Shown one piece after another: positions 50,477-58,975 of a stretch of 64,000 nt of DNA. The stretch's first letter is position 1. Every line of letters starts with the position of its first letter. Position numbers and translations under genes: made by a program. The notes beneath the pieces were generated by a model. It was given only the letters and a program-made list of their open reading frames with translations, was not told where the DNA came from and made no database searches. This DNA comes from SM23-73-3 sp964580215 (lineage in GTDB: Bacteria; Zixibacteria; MSB-5A5; SM1-73), in the NCBI GenBank assembly GCA_964580215.1, contig CAZOJT010000010.1, positions 18,092 through 82,091 of the forward strand, in the 5' to 3' direction.

Positions 50477-51394
50477 ATGTCATTATTTTCAATTCAAAGA
50501 GAAAAACTGAGGTTTATTGAAGAACAACCTTTTAAGCTCGAAAAAGAGATTCAGAATTTATGTGAAGATAATCTAACTGAGATTTTGGGTTTGGAACTTG
50601 TCCGGTCGCAATTCACCATAAACAATTTTCGTGTTGACACACTTGCTTTTGATAATCATTCAAAAGCATTTGTAATTATTGAATATAAAAGGGACAGGAA
50701 TTTCAGCGTTATTGACCAAGGATATGCTTATCTGTCCTTGATGCTTAATAACAAAGCAGACTTTATTTTAGAATACAATGAGAATTGCAAAAATGCTTTA
50801 AAGCGAAATGATGTTGATTGGTCACAATCAAAAGTTGTTTTTATATCACCTTCTTTTACCGAGTACCAAAGAGAAGCTATCAACTTTAAGGATTTGCCCA
50901 TTGAACTATGGGAAGTTAAAAGATATGCAAATCAAACAGTTAATTTTGTTCGATTACAAACCTCAGGGGCAACAGAATCCATTAAGACGATATCTAAAAA
51001 GAGTAAAACTATTGAGAGTGTTAGTAAAGAAATAAAGGTCTACACTGAAGATGGACATTTAACCAGTACTTCAGAAGAAATAAAGGAACTATATAAGAAA
51101 TTTAAAGCGGCTATTTTAAACATAGCTGACGACATTACGCTTAAACCAACGAAGAAGTACATCGGATTTGTCGCTAAAAGGAACGTAACTGATATTCATC
51201 CACAGAAGAAAGCATTAAAAATCTGGATCAACCTTAATAAAGGTGAATTAGATGATCCCAAAATAGTGGCACGGGATGTTTCAAATATTGGCCATTGGGG
51301 AAACGGTGATTATGAATTGCAGGTTAGCGATGATGACAATTTGGAATACATAATTAGTTTGATTAAACAATCCTATAAAAAGAATGCAAAGTAA
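50477..51394 (+). CDS. PD-(D/E)XK-like protein with C-terminal DUF5655 domain
   Basis: The 305-residue protein's N-terminal half has RVDTLAFDNHSKAFVIIEYK, the D...E-x-K arrangement of RecB/NucS-type nucleases, followed by DQGYAYLSLML. The C-terminal third is DUF5655-like (LYKKFKAAILNIADDITLK, KKALKIWINLNKGELDDP, GDYELQVSDDDNLEYII). Such proteins are widespread and often annotated as endonuclease- or transport-related without proof. It follows gmhA by 28 bases but is not functionally linked to it in an obvious way. AT-rich DNA compared with its neighbours suggests transfer (inference). Confidence 0.75.
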   Translation: MSLFSIQREKLRFIEEQPFKLEKEIQNLCEDNLTEILGLELVRSQFTINNFRVDTLAFDNHSKAFVIIEYKRDRNFSVIDQGYAYLSLMLNNKADFILEYNENCKNALKRNDVDWSQSKVVFISPSFTEYQREAINFKDLPIELWEVKRYANQTVNFVRLQTSGATESIKTISKKSKTIESVSKEIKVYTEDGHLTSTSEEIKELYKKFKAAILNIADDITLKPTKKYIGFVAKRNVTDIHPQKKALKIWINLNKGELDDPKIVARDVSNIGHWGNGDYELQVSDDDNLEYIISLIKQSYKKNAK

Positions 51395-51490
51395 GGCAAG
51401 CCAAACAGCAAACAATACAGGCTTTACGGCTGACTTATTTCGCCCAAGTGCTTCTCATTCTGCATAAGAATTATCTCAAGGAGAAAAAAC

Positions 51491-52318
51491 ATGAAAAAAA
51501 GATTTCAACTCCTCTTTGTGATCATAACCATCCTTTTTCTTTTTTCCTGTGGCAAGCAAAGCTATAAAGGAAGGGTTGCCATCATGTATGCTTTTGATGC
51601 GGAGGGGCAACTGTTAAGAAGCCAGATGTCTCTGGAGGATAGTCTGTTTTCGGTGGGGAGGGTTTTTTGGATAGGGAAGGTCGCAGATAAAGAGGTGATA
51701 GTGGTCAATTCGGACGTGGGAATGACCAATGCCGCCATGACCACCCAGCTTTTGATCGATAGATTCAAGCCCAAAGAAATTATCTTCACCGGCATATGTG
51801 GGGGCATAGATCCGGAAAATAGCATCGGGGATATTGTGATTCCAGAATTCTGGGTCACCCATGATTATGGTCTCTATAATCAGGAGGGCTTCTCTCCTTA
51901 CCCGATCCGTGTGCACCAACCAGAAAAGGACAAGTCGGATACCTTGATGTTCTTTCCAGTAGATGAGGGTCTTTTAAAAATAGCAGTGAATGTGAAACCA
52001 GAGTTGAAACCAATTCTGGGCAGAACCCCAAAAATAAAGGTGGGCGGGAAAGGGTCAAGCGGAAACTCCTTCATAGATCAGGTTGAGAAAAGAGAGTGGC
52101 TTGCTGAGAGGCTCGATGCCCAGATTGTGGACATGGAATCAGCCGCAGTGGTTCAGGTGGCAAAAATAAATGGAGTGCCTGTCTTGGTGGTGAGGTCGTG
52201 CTCTGATTTAGCTGGTGGTTCCGGCTCCTCCACTGCCAAAGACGAGATACAAGAATTCTTTGAGAAAGCCGCAGACAACAGCGCCAGCTTTGTGTTGGAG
52301 CTTTTGAGGGAGATGTAA
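51491..52318 (+). CDS. Lipoprotein of the MTA/SAH nucleosidase (PNP_UDP) family
   Basis: 275 residues. The first 20 are a lipoprotein signal ending LFLFSC, then the nucleoside phosphorylase fold follows: AIMYAFDAEGQLL, VGMTNAAMTTQLL, FTGICGGIDP, IVDMESAAVVQVA, and SCSDLAGG with the catalytic aspartate. The MTAN family hydrolyses methylthioadenosine or SAH in the cytoplasm, so a lipid-anchored, exported version is unusual. It may clean up periplasmic nucleosides or have another ligand (inference). SD sequence AAGGAGAAA precedes ATG 51491. Confidence 0.85.
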   Translation: MKKRFQLLFVIITILFLFSCGKQSYKGRVAIMYAFDAEGQLLRSQMSLEDSLFSVGRVFWIGKVADKEVIVVNSDVGMTNAAMTTQLLIDRFKPKEIIFTGICGGIDPENSIGDIVIPEFWVTHDYGLYNQEGFSPYPIRVHQPEKDKSDTLMFFPVDEGLLKIAVNVKPELKPILGRTPKIKVGGKGSSGNSFIDQVEKREWLAERLDAQIVDMESAAVVQVAKINGVPVLVVRSCSDLAGGSGSSTAKDEIQEFFEKAADNSASFVLELLREM

Positions 52319-52340
52319 GGGTGGAGCTTTAGCTCCACCC
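52319..52340. terminator. Hairpin after the nucleosidase lipoprotein gene
   Basis: GGGTGGAGCT-TT-AGCTCCACCC is a perfect 10-bp stem directly after the stop codon. It has no T-run but is well placed to end transcription. Confidence 0.5.
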
Positions 52341-52461
52341 GAAACCTCTCGGGCGGACCTGCAGGTTCAGCGACTGGTCGGGACCGAGTTTTGCGTCCAC
52401 TTAGACATAGCTCAAATCCCTCCAGAAATCCTCTCCTCAATCTGCCCGACAGTAAAAACCC

Positions 52462-52490
52462 TTGACTTTTTGGTTGAAATAAGGTAAAGT
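52462..52490 (+). promoter_or_regulatory. Putative promoter, shared-module copy 1 (RRM gene)
   Basis: TTGACT (52462-52467), 17-base spacer, TAAAGT (52485-52490). The upstream CTCAATCTGC...TAAAAACCC matches modules at 54600 and 58947. The leader to the RRM start at 52778 is about 280 bases and holds no gene. Confidence 0.55.
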
Positions 52491-52777
52491 GCAATATGTG
52501 TATTTTCCTTTAAAAGATGCTAAGCTAACCCTGGTCGTGTTATGGCGTTTGCGACAGCAAGGTACTTGGCACCGCAGGAGTGCGCCATATAGAACGGCAG
52601 CCAAACGGTAAAGGAGGTGGTGGGGATAATCAGTTGAAGCTTTAGAAAGCACAATTCCAATCGGAGTTCTCTTGTTCTGTAATGTTCTCCATTAAGGGTA
52701 AGGCTTGCTACGTTGCCACTGCCTCCAAAAGAAACATTATTGGACAGAGAGAAATCATCAAAAAAACGGAGGTCAGA

Positions 52778-53074
52778 ATGCAAGGCAGCAAGCTCTATGT
52801 GGGAAACCTTGGTTATTCTATCAGCAAACAGGAGTTGGAAGACCTGTTTGCCGAGCACGGTCAGGTTAAGGAAGTCAGAATAATGGAAGGTAAAGGTTTT
52901 GGATTTGTTGAAATGTCTAACCCATCGGAAGCTGAAAAGGCAAAGGAAGCGTTGGATGGATCCGATTTCAAGGGATTTACCCTGAAAGTCGACGAAGCCC
53001 GCCCGCCCAGAAAGAAAGAGGGAGGTCGGCCACCCAGAAGGGGAGGGCCAAGAAGAGATTTCCGAAGATATTGA
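52778..53074 (+). CDS. RNA-binding protein with single RRM domain
   Basis: 98 residues from ATG 52778, chosen because GGAGGT lies five bases upstream. RNP2 is LYVGNL at 6-11 and RNP1 is KGFGFVEM around 42-49. The chain ends in a basic Arg/Gly/Pro tail (RPPRKKEGGRPPRRGGPRRD). Small RRM proteins of this kind act as RNA chaperones and are often cold-induced in bacteria. The long leader fits post-transcriptional control (inference). A 45-bp hairpin about 40 bases past the stop may be its terminator. Confidence 0.92.
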   Translation: MQGSKLYVGNLGYSISKQELEDLFAEHGQVKEVRIMEGKGFGFVEMSNPSEAEKAKEALDGSDFKGFTLKVDEARPPRKKEGGRPPRRGGPRRDFRRY

Positions 53075-53113
53075 GTTACGCGCAAGCAATGGAAAATCTT
53101 TCTTTTCTCCTTT

Positions 53114-53158
53114 AATCCCCCTTTGTCCCCCTTTATAAAAGGGGGATTGAGGGGGATT
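53114..53158. terminator. Hairpin after the RRM gene
   Basis: AATCCCCCTTTGTCCCCC and GGGGGATTGAGGGGGATT form a long stem around TTTATAAAA. Followed by TATAAAAAA. Similar CCCCCT/AGGGGG stems occur at about 8617 and 59540-59640, so it is also a repeat family. Confidence 0.5.
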
Positions 53159-53525
53159 ATAAAAAAGAGGAGATTGTGATCGATGAAAATTTTTTCCATT
53201 ACTTATACGAAGATCAATATTAGAATAGCCTGCAAACATTCAGGTTTGCTGGTCGATCTACCACAATAAGGGACAGCCACGTTCCATACGGCTGAAAGGC
53301 CAGTTACCTATTATGACACGTGGTCCTAGGCCCGCGTCGCTTCGTTCCTTAGACCTCAGTCGTGGACTCGCCCCACGTCTGTGCACCAGGGGATTTGGTT
53401 TCTCCTTGCCAAACGCAGTCACTAAGGTTCGGACTGCGCAAGTGACGTTTGCGAGCATCCCGAGTTCGTGAAACGTCTGAGACATTGTTTGTCTAATGCT
53501 GGCCACAAAGCGGAAGGAGGAAACC
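53159..53525. other. Unexplained intergenic region before the FKBP gene
   Basis: About 370 bases with higher GC and a different texture from other gaps, and no copy of the window's repeat families. I find no ORF of substance, no tRNA and no recognisable RNA. A good ribosome site (GGAGG) occurs only at the very end, before 53526. Confidence 0.35.
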
Positions 53526-53954
53526 ATGGCACAGGCAAAAGATGGCGACACCGTCAGGGTTCACTACACGGCCAAACTGGAGGATGGGAAGGTAGTCGAT
53601 ACCTCCGCTGATCAGGACCCCTGGGAATTCACCCTAGGCGCGGGTCACGTGATCCCGGGTTTCAAGCAAGCCATAATCGGCATGAGTCCGGGAGAGTCAA
53701 AAACCGTCAAGGTCCCTTCCGACAGAGCTTACGGCCCCCACCGTAGAGAAAGGATACTGGTGATAGACCGGGATAGGTTCCCCAAACACATAACACCGGA
53801 GGTCGGCCAGCATTTACGAATCCCTAAACAGGATGGCACAACAGCTACTGTCACGGTGACCGCGGTCTCTGAATCGAAGGTGACCATAGATGGCAACCAT
53901 CCTCTGACTGGGAAAGACTTAACTTTTGACATCCAGCTTTTAGAGATCGTTTAA
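53526..53954 (+). CDS. FKBP-type peptidyl-prolyl isomerase (SlyD-like)
   Basis: 142 residues. The opening VRVHYTAKLEDGKVVDTS and FTLGAGHVIPGFKQAIIGMSPG are the FKBP core. The insert with RFPKHITPEVGQHLRI and the C-terminal NHPLTGKDLTFDIQL are those of SlyD/FKPA2-like enzymes with an IF chaperone domain. It catalyses proline isomerisation and assists folding. The His-rich metal-binding tail of E. coli SlyD is absent. ATG 53526 is preceded by AAGGAGG; a longer frame from 53496 is unlikely. Confidence 0.92.
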   Translation: MAQAKDGDTVRVHYTAKLEDGKVVDTSADQDPWEFTLGAGHVIPGFKQAIIGMSPGESKTVKVPSDRAYGPHRRERILVIDRDRFPKHITPEVGQHLRIPKQDGTTATVTVTAVSESKVTIDGNHPLTGKDLTFDIQLLEIV

Positions 53955-54022
53955 CCGTTTCGTTTATGGTGAGATGCTCTATTGCGGAAGATATACACTT
54001 TCGGTGGCATAGAAGCAATATT

Positions 54023-54523
54023 ATGGTTATTAACAGTTGGGCGGCATTACTCCAAAAAGGATATGTTAAGACGGTTAGGGGGATTATGTTTTTTGTGCTG
54101 ACAGCAGTGTTAGTCTGTGGCACTGTTGAAGCGCAGGATAGTGGCTTTGGATTAGGAGTTATTTTAGGTGAACCCACAGGAATAAGCGGTAAGCTGTGGA
54201 TAGAAGACAGCAAAGCAATTGATGGAGCAGTTGCCTGGTCATTCGACAAGGAAAGTGCCGTGCACGTGCATGCGGATTTGCTTTTTCACAGTCCTTGTAT
54301 ATCTAAAGTAGAGATGAGCAAACTTCTGGCCTATTATGGGATGGGCGGTAGAGTTAAGTTTGAGGATGACAGCAAAGTTGGAGTTCGCGTTCCTTTAGGC
54401 ATAAATTACCTCTCCTCCGGGGCACCTTTAGACGTTTTTCTTGAGATTGTGCCTTTACTTGACTTGGCGCCCAGTACGGAATTTAGTTTAAACGGGGCTA
54501 TTGGGGTTAGATATTTCTTTTAG
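54023..54523 (+). CDS. Small outer-membrane beta-barrel-like protein
   Basis: About 166 residues. A hydrophobic signal (MFFVLTAVLVCGTVEAQD) is followed by FGLGVILGEPTGISGKLW and alternating polar/aromatic strands ending in IGVRYFF. A C-terminal phenylalanine is typical of outer-membrane barrels recognised by the Bam machinery. The start is uncertain: 53966, 54023 and 54086 are all in frame, and the last has GGGGG just upstream. The precise function is unknown. Confidence 0.65.
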   Translation: MVINSWAALLQKGYVKTVRGIMFFVLTAVLVCGTVEAQDSGFGLGVILGEPTGISGKLWIEDSKAIDGAVAWSFDKESAVHVHADLLFHSPCISKVEMSKLLAYYGMGGRVKFEDDSKVGVRVPLGINYLSSGAPLDVFLEIVPLLDLAPSTEFSLNGAIGVRYFF

Positions 54524-54599
54524 TAAGATAATGCGCTTGTTTACCGTCCACCTCCGAGGCAGCCCCCTTTGGGGTCCATTTGCACAGCCCTAAAAACAC

Positions 54600-54628
54600 T
54601 TGACTTTTTACACGTAATCGGATAAGAT
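54600..54628 (+). promoter_or_regulatory. Putative promoter, shared-module copy 2 (DndC-like cassette)
   Basis: TTGACT (54600-54605), 17-base spacer, TAAGAT (54623-54628). Upstream, CCATTTGCACAGCCCTAAAA matches the modules at 52462 and 58947. It lies about 180 bases before the first gene of the cassette. Confidence 0.55.
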
Positions 54629-54809
54629 AGAACAGGCGGATTTGTCTTAGTGGTCCAAAAAAATAGGGCGAGGAGGCTAGGAAGCTAGGAAGTAGAGTGG
54701 TCTGGATGGCGGTAAACAACAGCTTGCCACCCGAGACATGAAGGAGTCAGACACGATATTGATCTCCTAAGGTAAGCATCTGACCTTGCAAAGCCAGGGA
54801 TCAGAAAAC

Positions 54810-56060
54810 ATGATGGATTATAGAGCACTCTTATCTGAGATTCAGGAAGTATATCTGGCTGATAGCATTCCCTGGGTGATCGGTTTTTCGGGCGGGAAGG
54901 ACAGCACGACCGTCCTGCAGATGGTGTTTTACGCGCTTTCCGAGTTACCCAAAAGAAAACGGTTGAAAGCAGTCCATGTGCTCTCCAACGACACCCTTGT
55001 CGAAAATCCTGCCATAGTAAAGCGCGTGAACGATCAGTTGAAGAAGATCGAAAAATATGGGAAAACAGAGCTATTCAAGCACAAACCAGAGTTGTTTAAC
55101 GTGGTACGAGTAACGCCCAAACTGGAAGATACCTTTTGGGTTAATCTAATTGGCAAAGGATATCCATCGCCCAATCGCTGGTTTCGTTGGTGCACAAAAC
55201 GAATGAAAATTAGCCCAACAAGTGATTACATTTTGAACACGGTGAACAAACACGGGCGTGCAATTATCGTTCTCGGAACACGAAAAGCGGAATCTTCAAA
55301 CCGTGCCGCAGCAATGGAGAATTACAACAACGGAGAACGCCTTCGCAAACACACTTTACCCAATGCTTATGTGTATGCTCCAATTGCCGATTTATCTAAT
55401 AACGAAGTGTGGAGTTATCTGTTGCAGTGTCCAAACCCGTGGGACGGGAGTAATAGAAAATTACTTGCACTTTACAAGAACGCTTGCTCTGGGGGTGAGT
55501 GTCCTTTTGTGATTGAAACGGGGACGCAAAGTTGTGGGAAGTCCCGGTTTGGGTGTTGGGTGTGCACGGTTGTGAAAAGGGACAGATCAATGGAGAATTT
55601 TATAGACAATGGCGACCAATGGATGGAAGAATTATTAGAGTTTCGCAATTGGCTTTGCGACATCCGACAACAGACAAGCCAATATATGCCGAAGCGACTT
55701 GAATCAAATGTGAAATTCGGTCCCTTTCTGCTTAGAACGCGACAGGAGATACTTAGTAGGTTGTTGAGTATTCAAGACCACTTAGCCGTCGAATTGATAA
55801 GTAATAATGAATTGCAATACCTTCGGCGATTTCTTGACAGAGAATGTCAGGCCGAGGTAGGAAATGGGATGAAAAAGTTTGTATTTCAACTACGAAATGG
55901 CAAACGCGTTGCAATAATCTCTGACTTTAACATACTACTTAGCTCGCGTAAACGTTTGGGCCCACTGAGCTTGAAAGAAGCCAAATTGGTGCGAGCGCGA
56001 AACGTATCCACCCACCACACACGGTCAACACGAGTTTTGTACTACTTAGAGGAAAAATGA
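54810..56060 (+). CDS. DndC-like PP-loop sulfurtransferase / PAPS-reductase-family protein
   Basis: About 416 residues. The PP-loop SGGKDS lies at about 27-32 after WVIGF, followed by the DndC phrase HVLSNDTLVENPAI, then WFRWCTKRMKI and LGTRKAESSNRA. The cysteine cluster SGGECPFVI plus QSCGKSRFGCWVC would bind an iron-sulfur cluster. DndC activates DNA for phosphorothioate insertion in the Dnd modification system. Here dndA, B, D and E are absent nearby; a GHKL ATPase and an unknown gene follow with 4-base overlaps. The start is ATG 54810; a TTG at 54786 is in frame. Whether it modifies DNA is unknown. Confidence 0.85.
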   Translation: MMDYRALLSEIQEVYLADSIPWVIGFSGGKDSTTVLQMVFYALSELPKRKRLKAVHVLSNDTLVENPAIVKRVNDQLKKIEKYGKTELFKHKPELFNVVRVTPKLEDTFWVNLIGKGYPSPNRWFRWCTKRMKISPTSDYILNTVNKHGRAIIVLGTRKAESSNRAAAMENYNNGERLRKHTLPNAYVYAPIADLSNNEVWSYLLQCPNPWDGSNRKLLALYKNACSGGECPFVIETGTQSCGKSRFGCWVCTVVKRDRSMENFIDNGDQWMEELLEFRNWLCDIRQQTSQYMPKRLESNVKFGPFLLRTRQEILSRLLSIQDHLAVELISNNELQYLRRFLDRECQAEVGNGMKKFVFQLRNGKRVAIISDFNILLSSRKRLGPLSLKEAKLVRARNVSTHHTRSTRVLYYLEEK

Positions 56061-57700
56061 ATACAATCAAACAAAAAGACGCTGGAACGATTCGTGTTGC
56101 TGATATCACCATTGGCCAACTCAGTCGGGGGCTCTACAGAAGTACAGCAACCGCGTTCAAAGAACTTGTCAGCAACGCATACGATGCCGACGCGACAACA
56201 GTGCGGATTGATACGAACTACCCAGAGTTTGATTTTATTTCGTGCATCGATAATGGAACAGGAATGTCGCTTGAAGAGTTCCTAAGATATTTCAACCAAG
56301 AAGGAATCGGGCACTGCACCAAGCGTAAGCGGGCGAGAGACACGACTGAGATTTATAAACGACCGATCATCGGAAGGCTAGGCATTGGTATGCTTGCTAT
56401 AGGACAATTATGTCATAGCTTTCAAATTGAATCGCATTATAAGGACGAAAAGGGGAAAGGCAAAGCTTATACAGCCACGCTTACTTTGTTAGATGACACC
56501 ATCCCAGACAGGGAGAGAATCATACGCGACGACGATGTGAAAGAGAAAAAACTCCCGGTTGGTCAGTGGCAATATAAGGTAATCGATTTCGACGAGAGAA
56601 AGAAAGGATTTCGTATTTATTCTTCCGATGTGCGGCCTACGTTTCGGCAGGAAATGAAAGAAAGTATCGAAAACATGACCAAGCAGAAACGCAAGAAAAT
56701 ACGCTTTAGTCAATCCGATTTACAGTCCGGCTTCTACGCTGTAAGCAAATCAGTACGTGACTGCAATCCATACCTCGAGGCAATTTGGGAGTTATCCGTC
56801 CTGTGTCCTTTGCCCTACTACGGTAAGATAGAAGAGTGCCCAGTTAACTTGTCGTCTTTCAAATCACGGGAAAGTCAATCTAAAGAGTACGAGCAGGCGA
56901 TACAATTTCTAAAGAATCGTCAAACAAGATTGTTAGACTATACTTTTACGGTCGTTGTGGATGGGATTGAACTCCGACGCCATATTCAGCTTCCGACGGA
57001 AAAAGGTACGACCCCAATGCTGTATTTTGTTGATTTCGACGAGGAGATATTTGGTTCTCGTCTTAAGTTCTCTGGCTACTTATTTGCGCAAATAGCAAGC
57101 TACGTTAAACCAGTCGAGTTAAATGGCATTCAAATTCGTCTGCGAAATGTTGGGATAGGGGGCTACGACCATACCTTTTTGAAATACTATAGGCATATAC
57201 CAACCATACGTAATAGGTGGGTATCTGGGGAACTCTTCGTTGACGAGGGGCTCGAATCAGCGCTCAACATAGATCGCGACAGTTTTAATGAGCATGATGA
57301 GCATTTTAAGAAACTTCAGACAATTCTTCACGACAAGTTCGAGGTCGTTTTCAACAAGATAAATGCGGTCGCGCAAAGCCTTCAAGGAAAAAAACGAGAT
57401 AAAACAAGCGAAAAGCTTGAGAGGACTATACGAGAGATGGTGTCGAGGGACTCACAGGGGAAATTCAAACTTGTGCAGAGTGATTTGGGCAAGACCGTCC
57501 CCATCGTTACTGTGAATAAGAAAAAGGGAGAGATAATCTTGAATAGAGCTTCGCATCCGCTTAGAAAGAAAAAGGCGAACTTGATCCTTGAGATGGTTGA
57601 GGTTGCTTATCGGATTGCCGAAAACACCGCAGAAACTGAGAAGGAGCACCACGAGATATTTTACAACATTCTCAAAGAAACGCTGGATCAGCTTGTATGA
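56057..57700 (+). CDS. GHKL-type ATPase (HSP90/MutL-like), cassette gene 2
   Basis: The 547-residue protein's N-terminal ATPase has all Bergerat-fold boxes: KELVSNAYDADAT (N box, Glu36/Asn40), DNGTGM (65-70) and GRLGIGM (106-112). The middle is an unassigned region of about 250 residues. A second part, VGIGGYDHTFLKYYRHIPTIRNRW followed by GLESALNIDRDSFNEHDEHF (each a segment), resembles the transducer part of HSP90-like proteins. Related ATPases occur in anti-phage systems. It overlaps the DndC-like gene and the next gene by four bases each, so the three products are made together. Confidence 0.82.
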   Translation: MNTIKQKDAGTIRVADITIGQLSRGLYRSTATAFKELVSNAYDADATTVRIDTNYPEFDFISCIDNGTGMSLEEFLRYFNQEGIGHCTKRKRARDTTEIYKRPIIGRLGIGMLAIGQLCHSFQIESHYKDEKGKGKAYTATLTLLDDTIPDRERIIRDDDVKEKKLPVGQWQYKVIDFDERKKGFRIYSSDVRPTFRQEMKESIENMTKQKRKKIRFSQSDLQSGFYAVSKSVRDCNPYLEAIWELSVLCPLPYYGKIEECPVNLSSFKSRESQSKEYEQAIQFLKNRQTRLLDYTFTVVVDGIELRRHIQLPTEKGTTPMLYFVDFDEEIFGSRLKFSGYLFAQIASYVKPVELNGIQIRLRNVGIGGYDHTFLKYYRHIPTIRNRWVSGELFVDEGLESALNIDRDSFNEHDEHFKKLQTILHDKFEVVFNKINAVAQSLQGKKRDKTSEKLERTIREMVSRDSQGKFKLVQSDLGKTVPIVTVNKKKGEIILNRASHPLRKKKANLILEMVEVAYRIAENTAETEKEHHEIFYNILKETLDQLV

Positions 57701-58734
57701 ATCCCCGTAAGATCAATTACGACACTTATATCTCCAAACACTGCGCTCGTTATTACGGATGGTTGCCTGCGAGCAAAGAGCACCGGCAACGATCCAAGAC
57801 GAAGCCTCTCAAGTATTTCACGCTTTGCGCTACGGAGGCTATTGATGTTTTCATGCTGGAAAAGGAAGGTGTGCTTCCGAGAGACAGCAACGGAAACCTC
57901 CCAAATGTCATCATCTGTGAGAGTGAACTGGGAGATGCGGCAGAGATTCGGGTGCTGGTCCGGCCTCCGGTGGGAGAAGCGATACTAGTAGGGAGACTCG
58001 AGGAGTTGATCACGTACCAAGACGATGCTCAAGACAAGAAGCTCCTCGCCAAACTGGAGACTATCCAACCGTCGAAGGAGCAACGAGAAAGGTTGGATCG
58101 CCGTGAGAAGTCACTGCGCCTTAAGGGGGAGTTTCCGTTCGATATCATAAACTTCGATACATGCGGAAATCTACTGAATCCAGACGACGACACCAACAAG
58201 TTGCTTTATGAGTCCTTCGAAATGATCTTTGACTTGCAGAAACCCACGCATTCCTTTCTATTGTTGGTAACGACACCGATCACCCACATCCACGCTAATC
58301 TGCAGACCCGCTTCAAGAGGGATTTTGAGTCCAATGTGTCTGGTTACCCCCAGATACAGGAGGCTCTCCAATCCGCGATCGGTACCGTTTCTTATGATAA
58401 GATTGCCTACAACAAACGAATTGCCCTTGGCTTTGCGAAATCTGTTGTTACGCCCGCAGCCCGGAAGCATGGCTGGTGCGGGGAACACAAGGGCATCTAC
58501 ATTTACGAAAACATAAAACAACGCAGGATCCTAAGCTCGGTGATTCGGTTCTCTAAGTCCTCGGGTGCTTCCGATGAGTCTGTCTATGTTGAAGACATCA
58601 TCCGAGTCATTCACCAGATGCCACAATACTACTCTTACAAGAACTCGCTCAAAAATCGAGAAGTCAAGGAGCACTTGAGGGAAGTAAAGGAATACCGTGA
58701 AAAAATCCGCGATCAATATAGACAGAAACCATAG
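57697..58734 (+). CDS. Unknown protein, cassette gene 3, possibly Rossmann-like
   Basis: A 345-residue protein I cannot assign. The order of predicted strands, KYFTLCATEAIDVFMLEKEG, NVIICESE, FPFDIINFDTCGNLL and SFLLLVTTP, suggests a Rossmann-type fold. The acidic end of the second strand and an aspartate at the fourth are as in methyltransferases or TcmP (inference). A charged helical tail (REVKEHLREVKEYREKIRDQ) ends the chain. It overlaps the ATPase gene by four bases and is the last gene of the cassette; two strong hairpins follow the stop. Confidence 0.7.
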   Translation: MNPRKINYDTYISKHCARYYGWLPASKEHRQRSKTKPLKYFTLCATEAIDVFMLEKEGVLPRDSNGNLPNVIICESELGDAAEIRVLVRPPVGEAILVGRLEELITYQDDAQDKKLLAKLETIQPSKEQRERLDRREKSLRLKGEFPFDIINFDTCGNLLNPDDDTNKLLYESFEMIFDLQKPTHSFLLLVTTPITHIHANLQTRFKRDFESNVSGYPQIQEALQSAIGTVSYDKIAYNKRIALGFAKSVVTPAARKHGWCGEHKGIYIYENIKQRRILSSVIRFSKSSGASDESVYVEDIIRVIHQMPQYYSYKNSLKNREVKEHLREVKEYREKIRDQYRQKP

Positions 58735-58805
58735 ACACACCCTTACGCATCGGCATTAGAAAATGCCTATGCTGTTCTTTCACCTGCTTCGGGAATCCCT
58801 TTGTT

Positions 58806-58862
58806 GGTAACGGACACTCTGTCCGTTACCATAAACCGTCACGGACGAGGGCGTCCGTGACG
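58806..58862. terminator. Two stacked hairpins after the DndC-like cassette
   Basis: GGTAACGGAC-ACTCT-GTCCGTTACC (58806-58830) and CGTCACGGAC-GAGGGC-GTCCGTGACG (58837-58862) have perfect 10-bp stems. No T-run follows either, so terminator function is likely but not proven. Confidence 0.5.
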
Positions 58863-58946
58863 AACGAGAATAGACCTTCCCCTTCCATACAATCACTCCC
58901 AAAACTTCCGGCAAATCTTCTTCTCAATTTGCACAAGCTAAAAAGC

Positions 58947-58975
58947 TTGACTTTTTAATAGAGTGAGTTTATCAT
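58947..58975 (+). promoter_or_regulatory. Putative promoter, shared-module copy 3 (CGGC gene)
   Basis: TTGACT (58947-58952), 17-base spacer, TATCAT (58970-58975). Upstream, CTCAATTTGCACAAGCTAAA matches modules at 52462 and 54600. It precedes the CGGC-domain gene by about 80 bases. The rest of the 323-base gap holds the hairpins at 58806-58862. Confidence 0.55.

Noticed and set aside
54810..56060. Simple cysH (PAPS reductase) for sulfate assimilation
   Set aside because: The SNDTLVENP and FGCWVC-type phrases fit DndC better, and no sulfate assimilation gene is adjacent.
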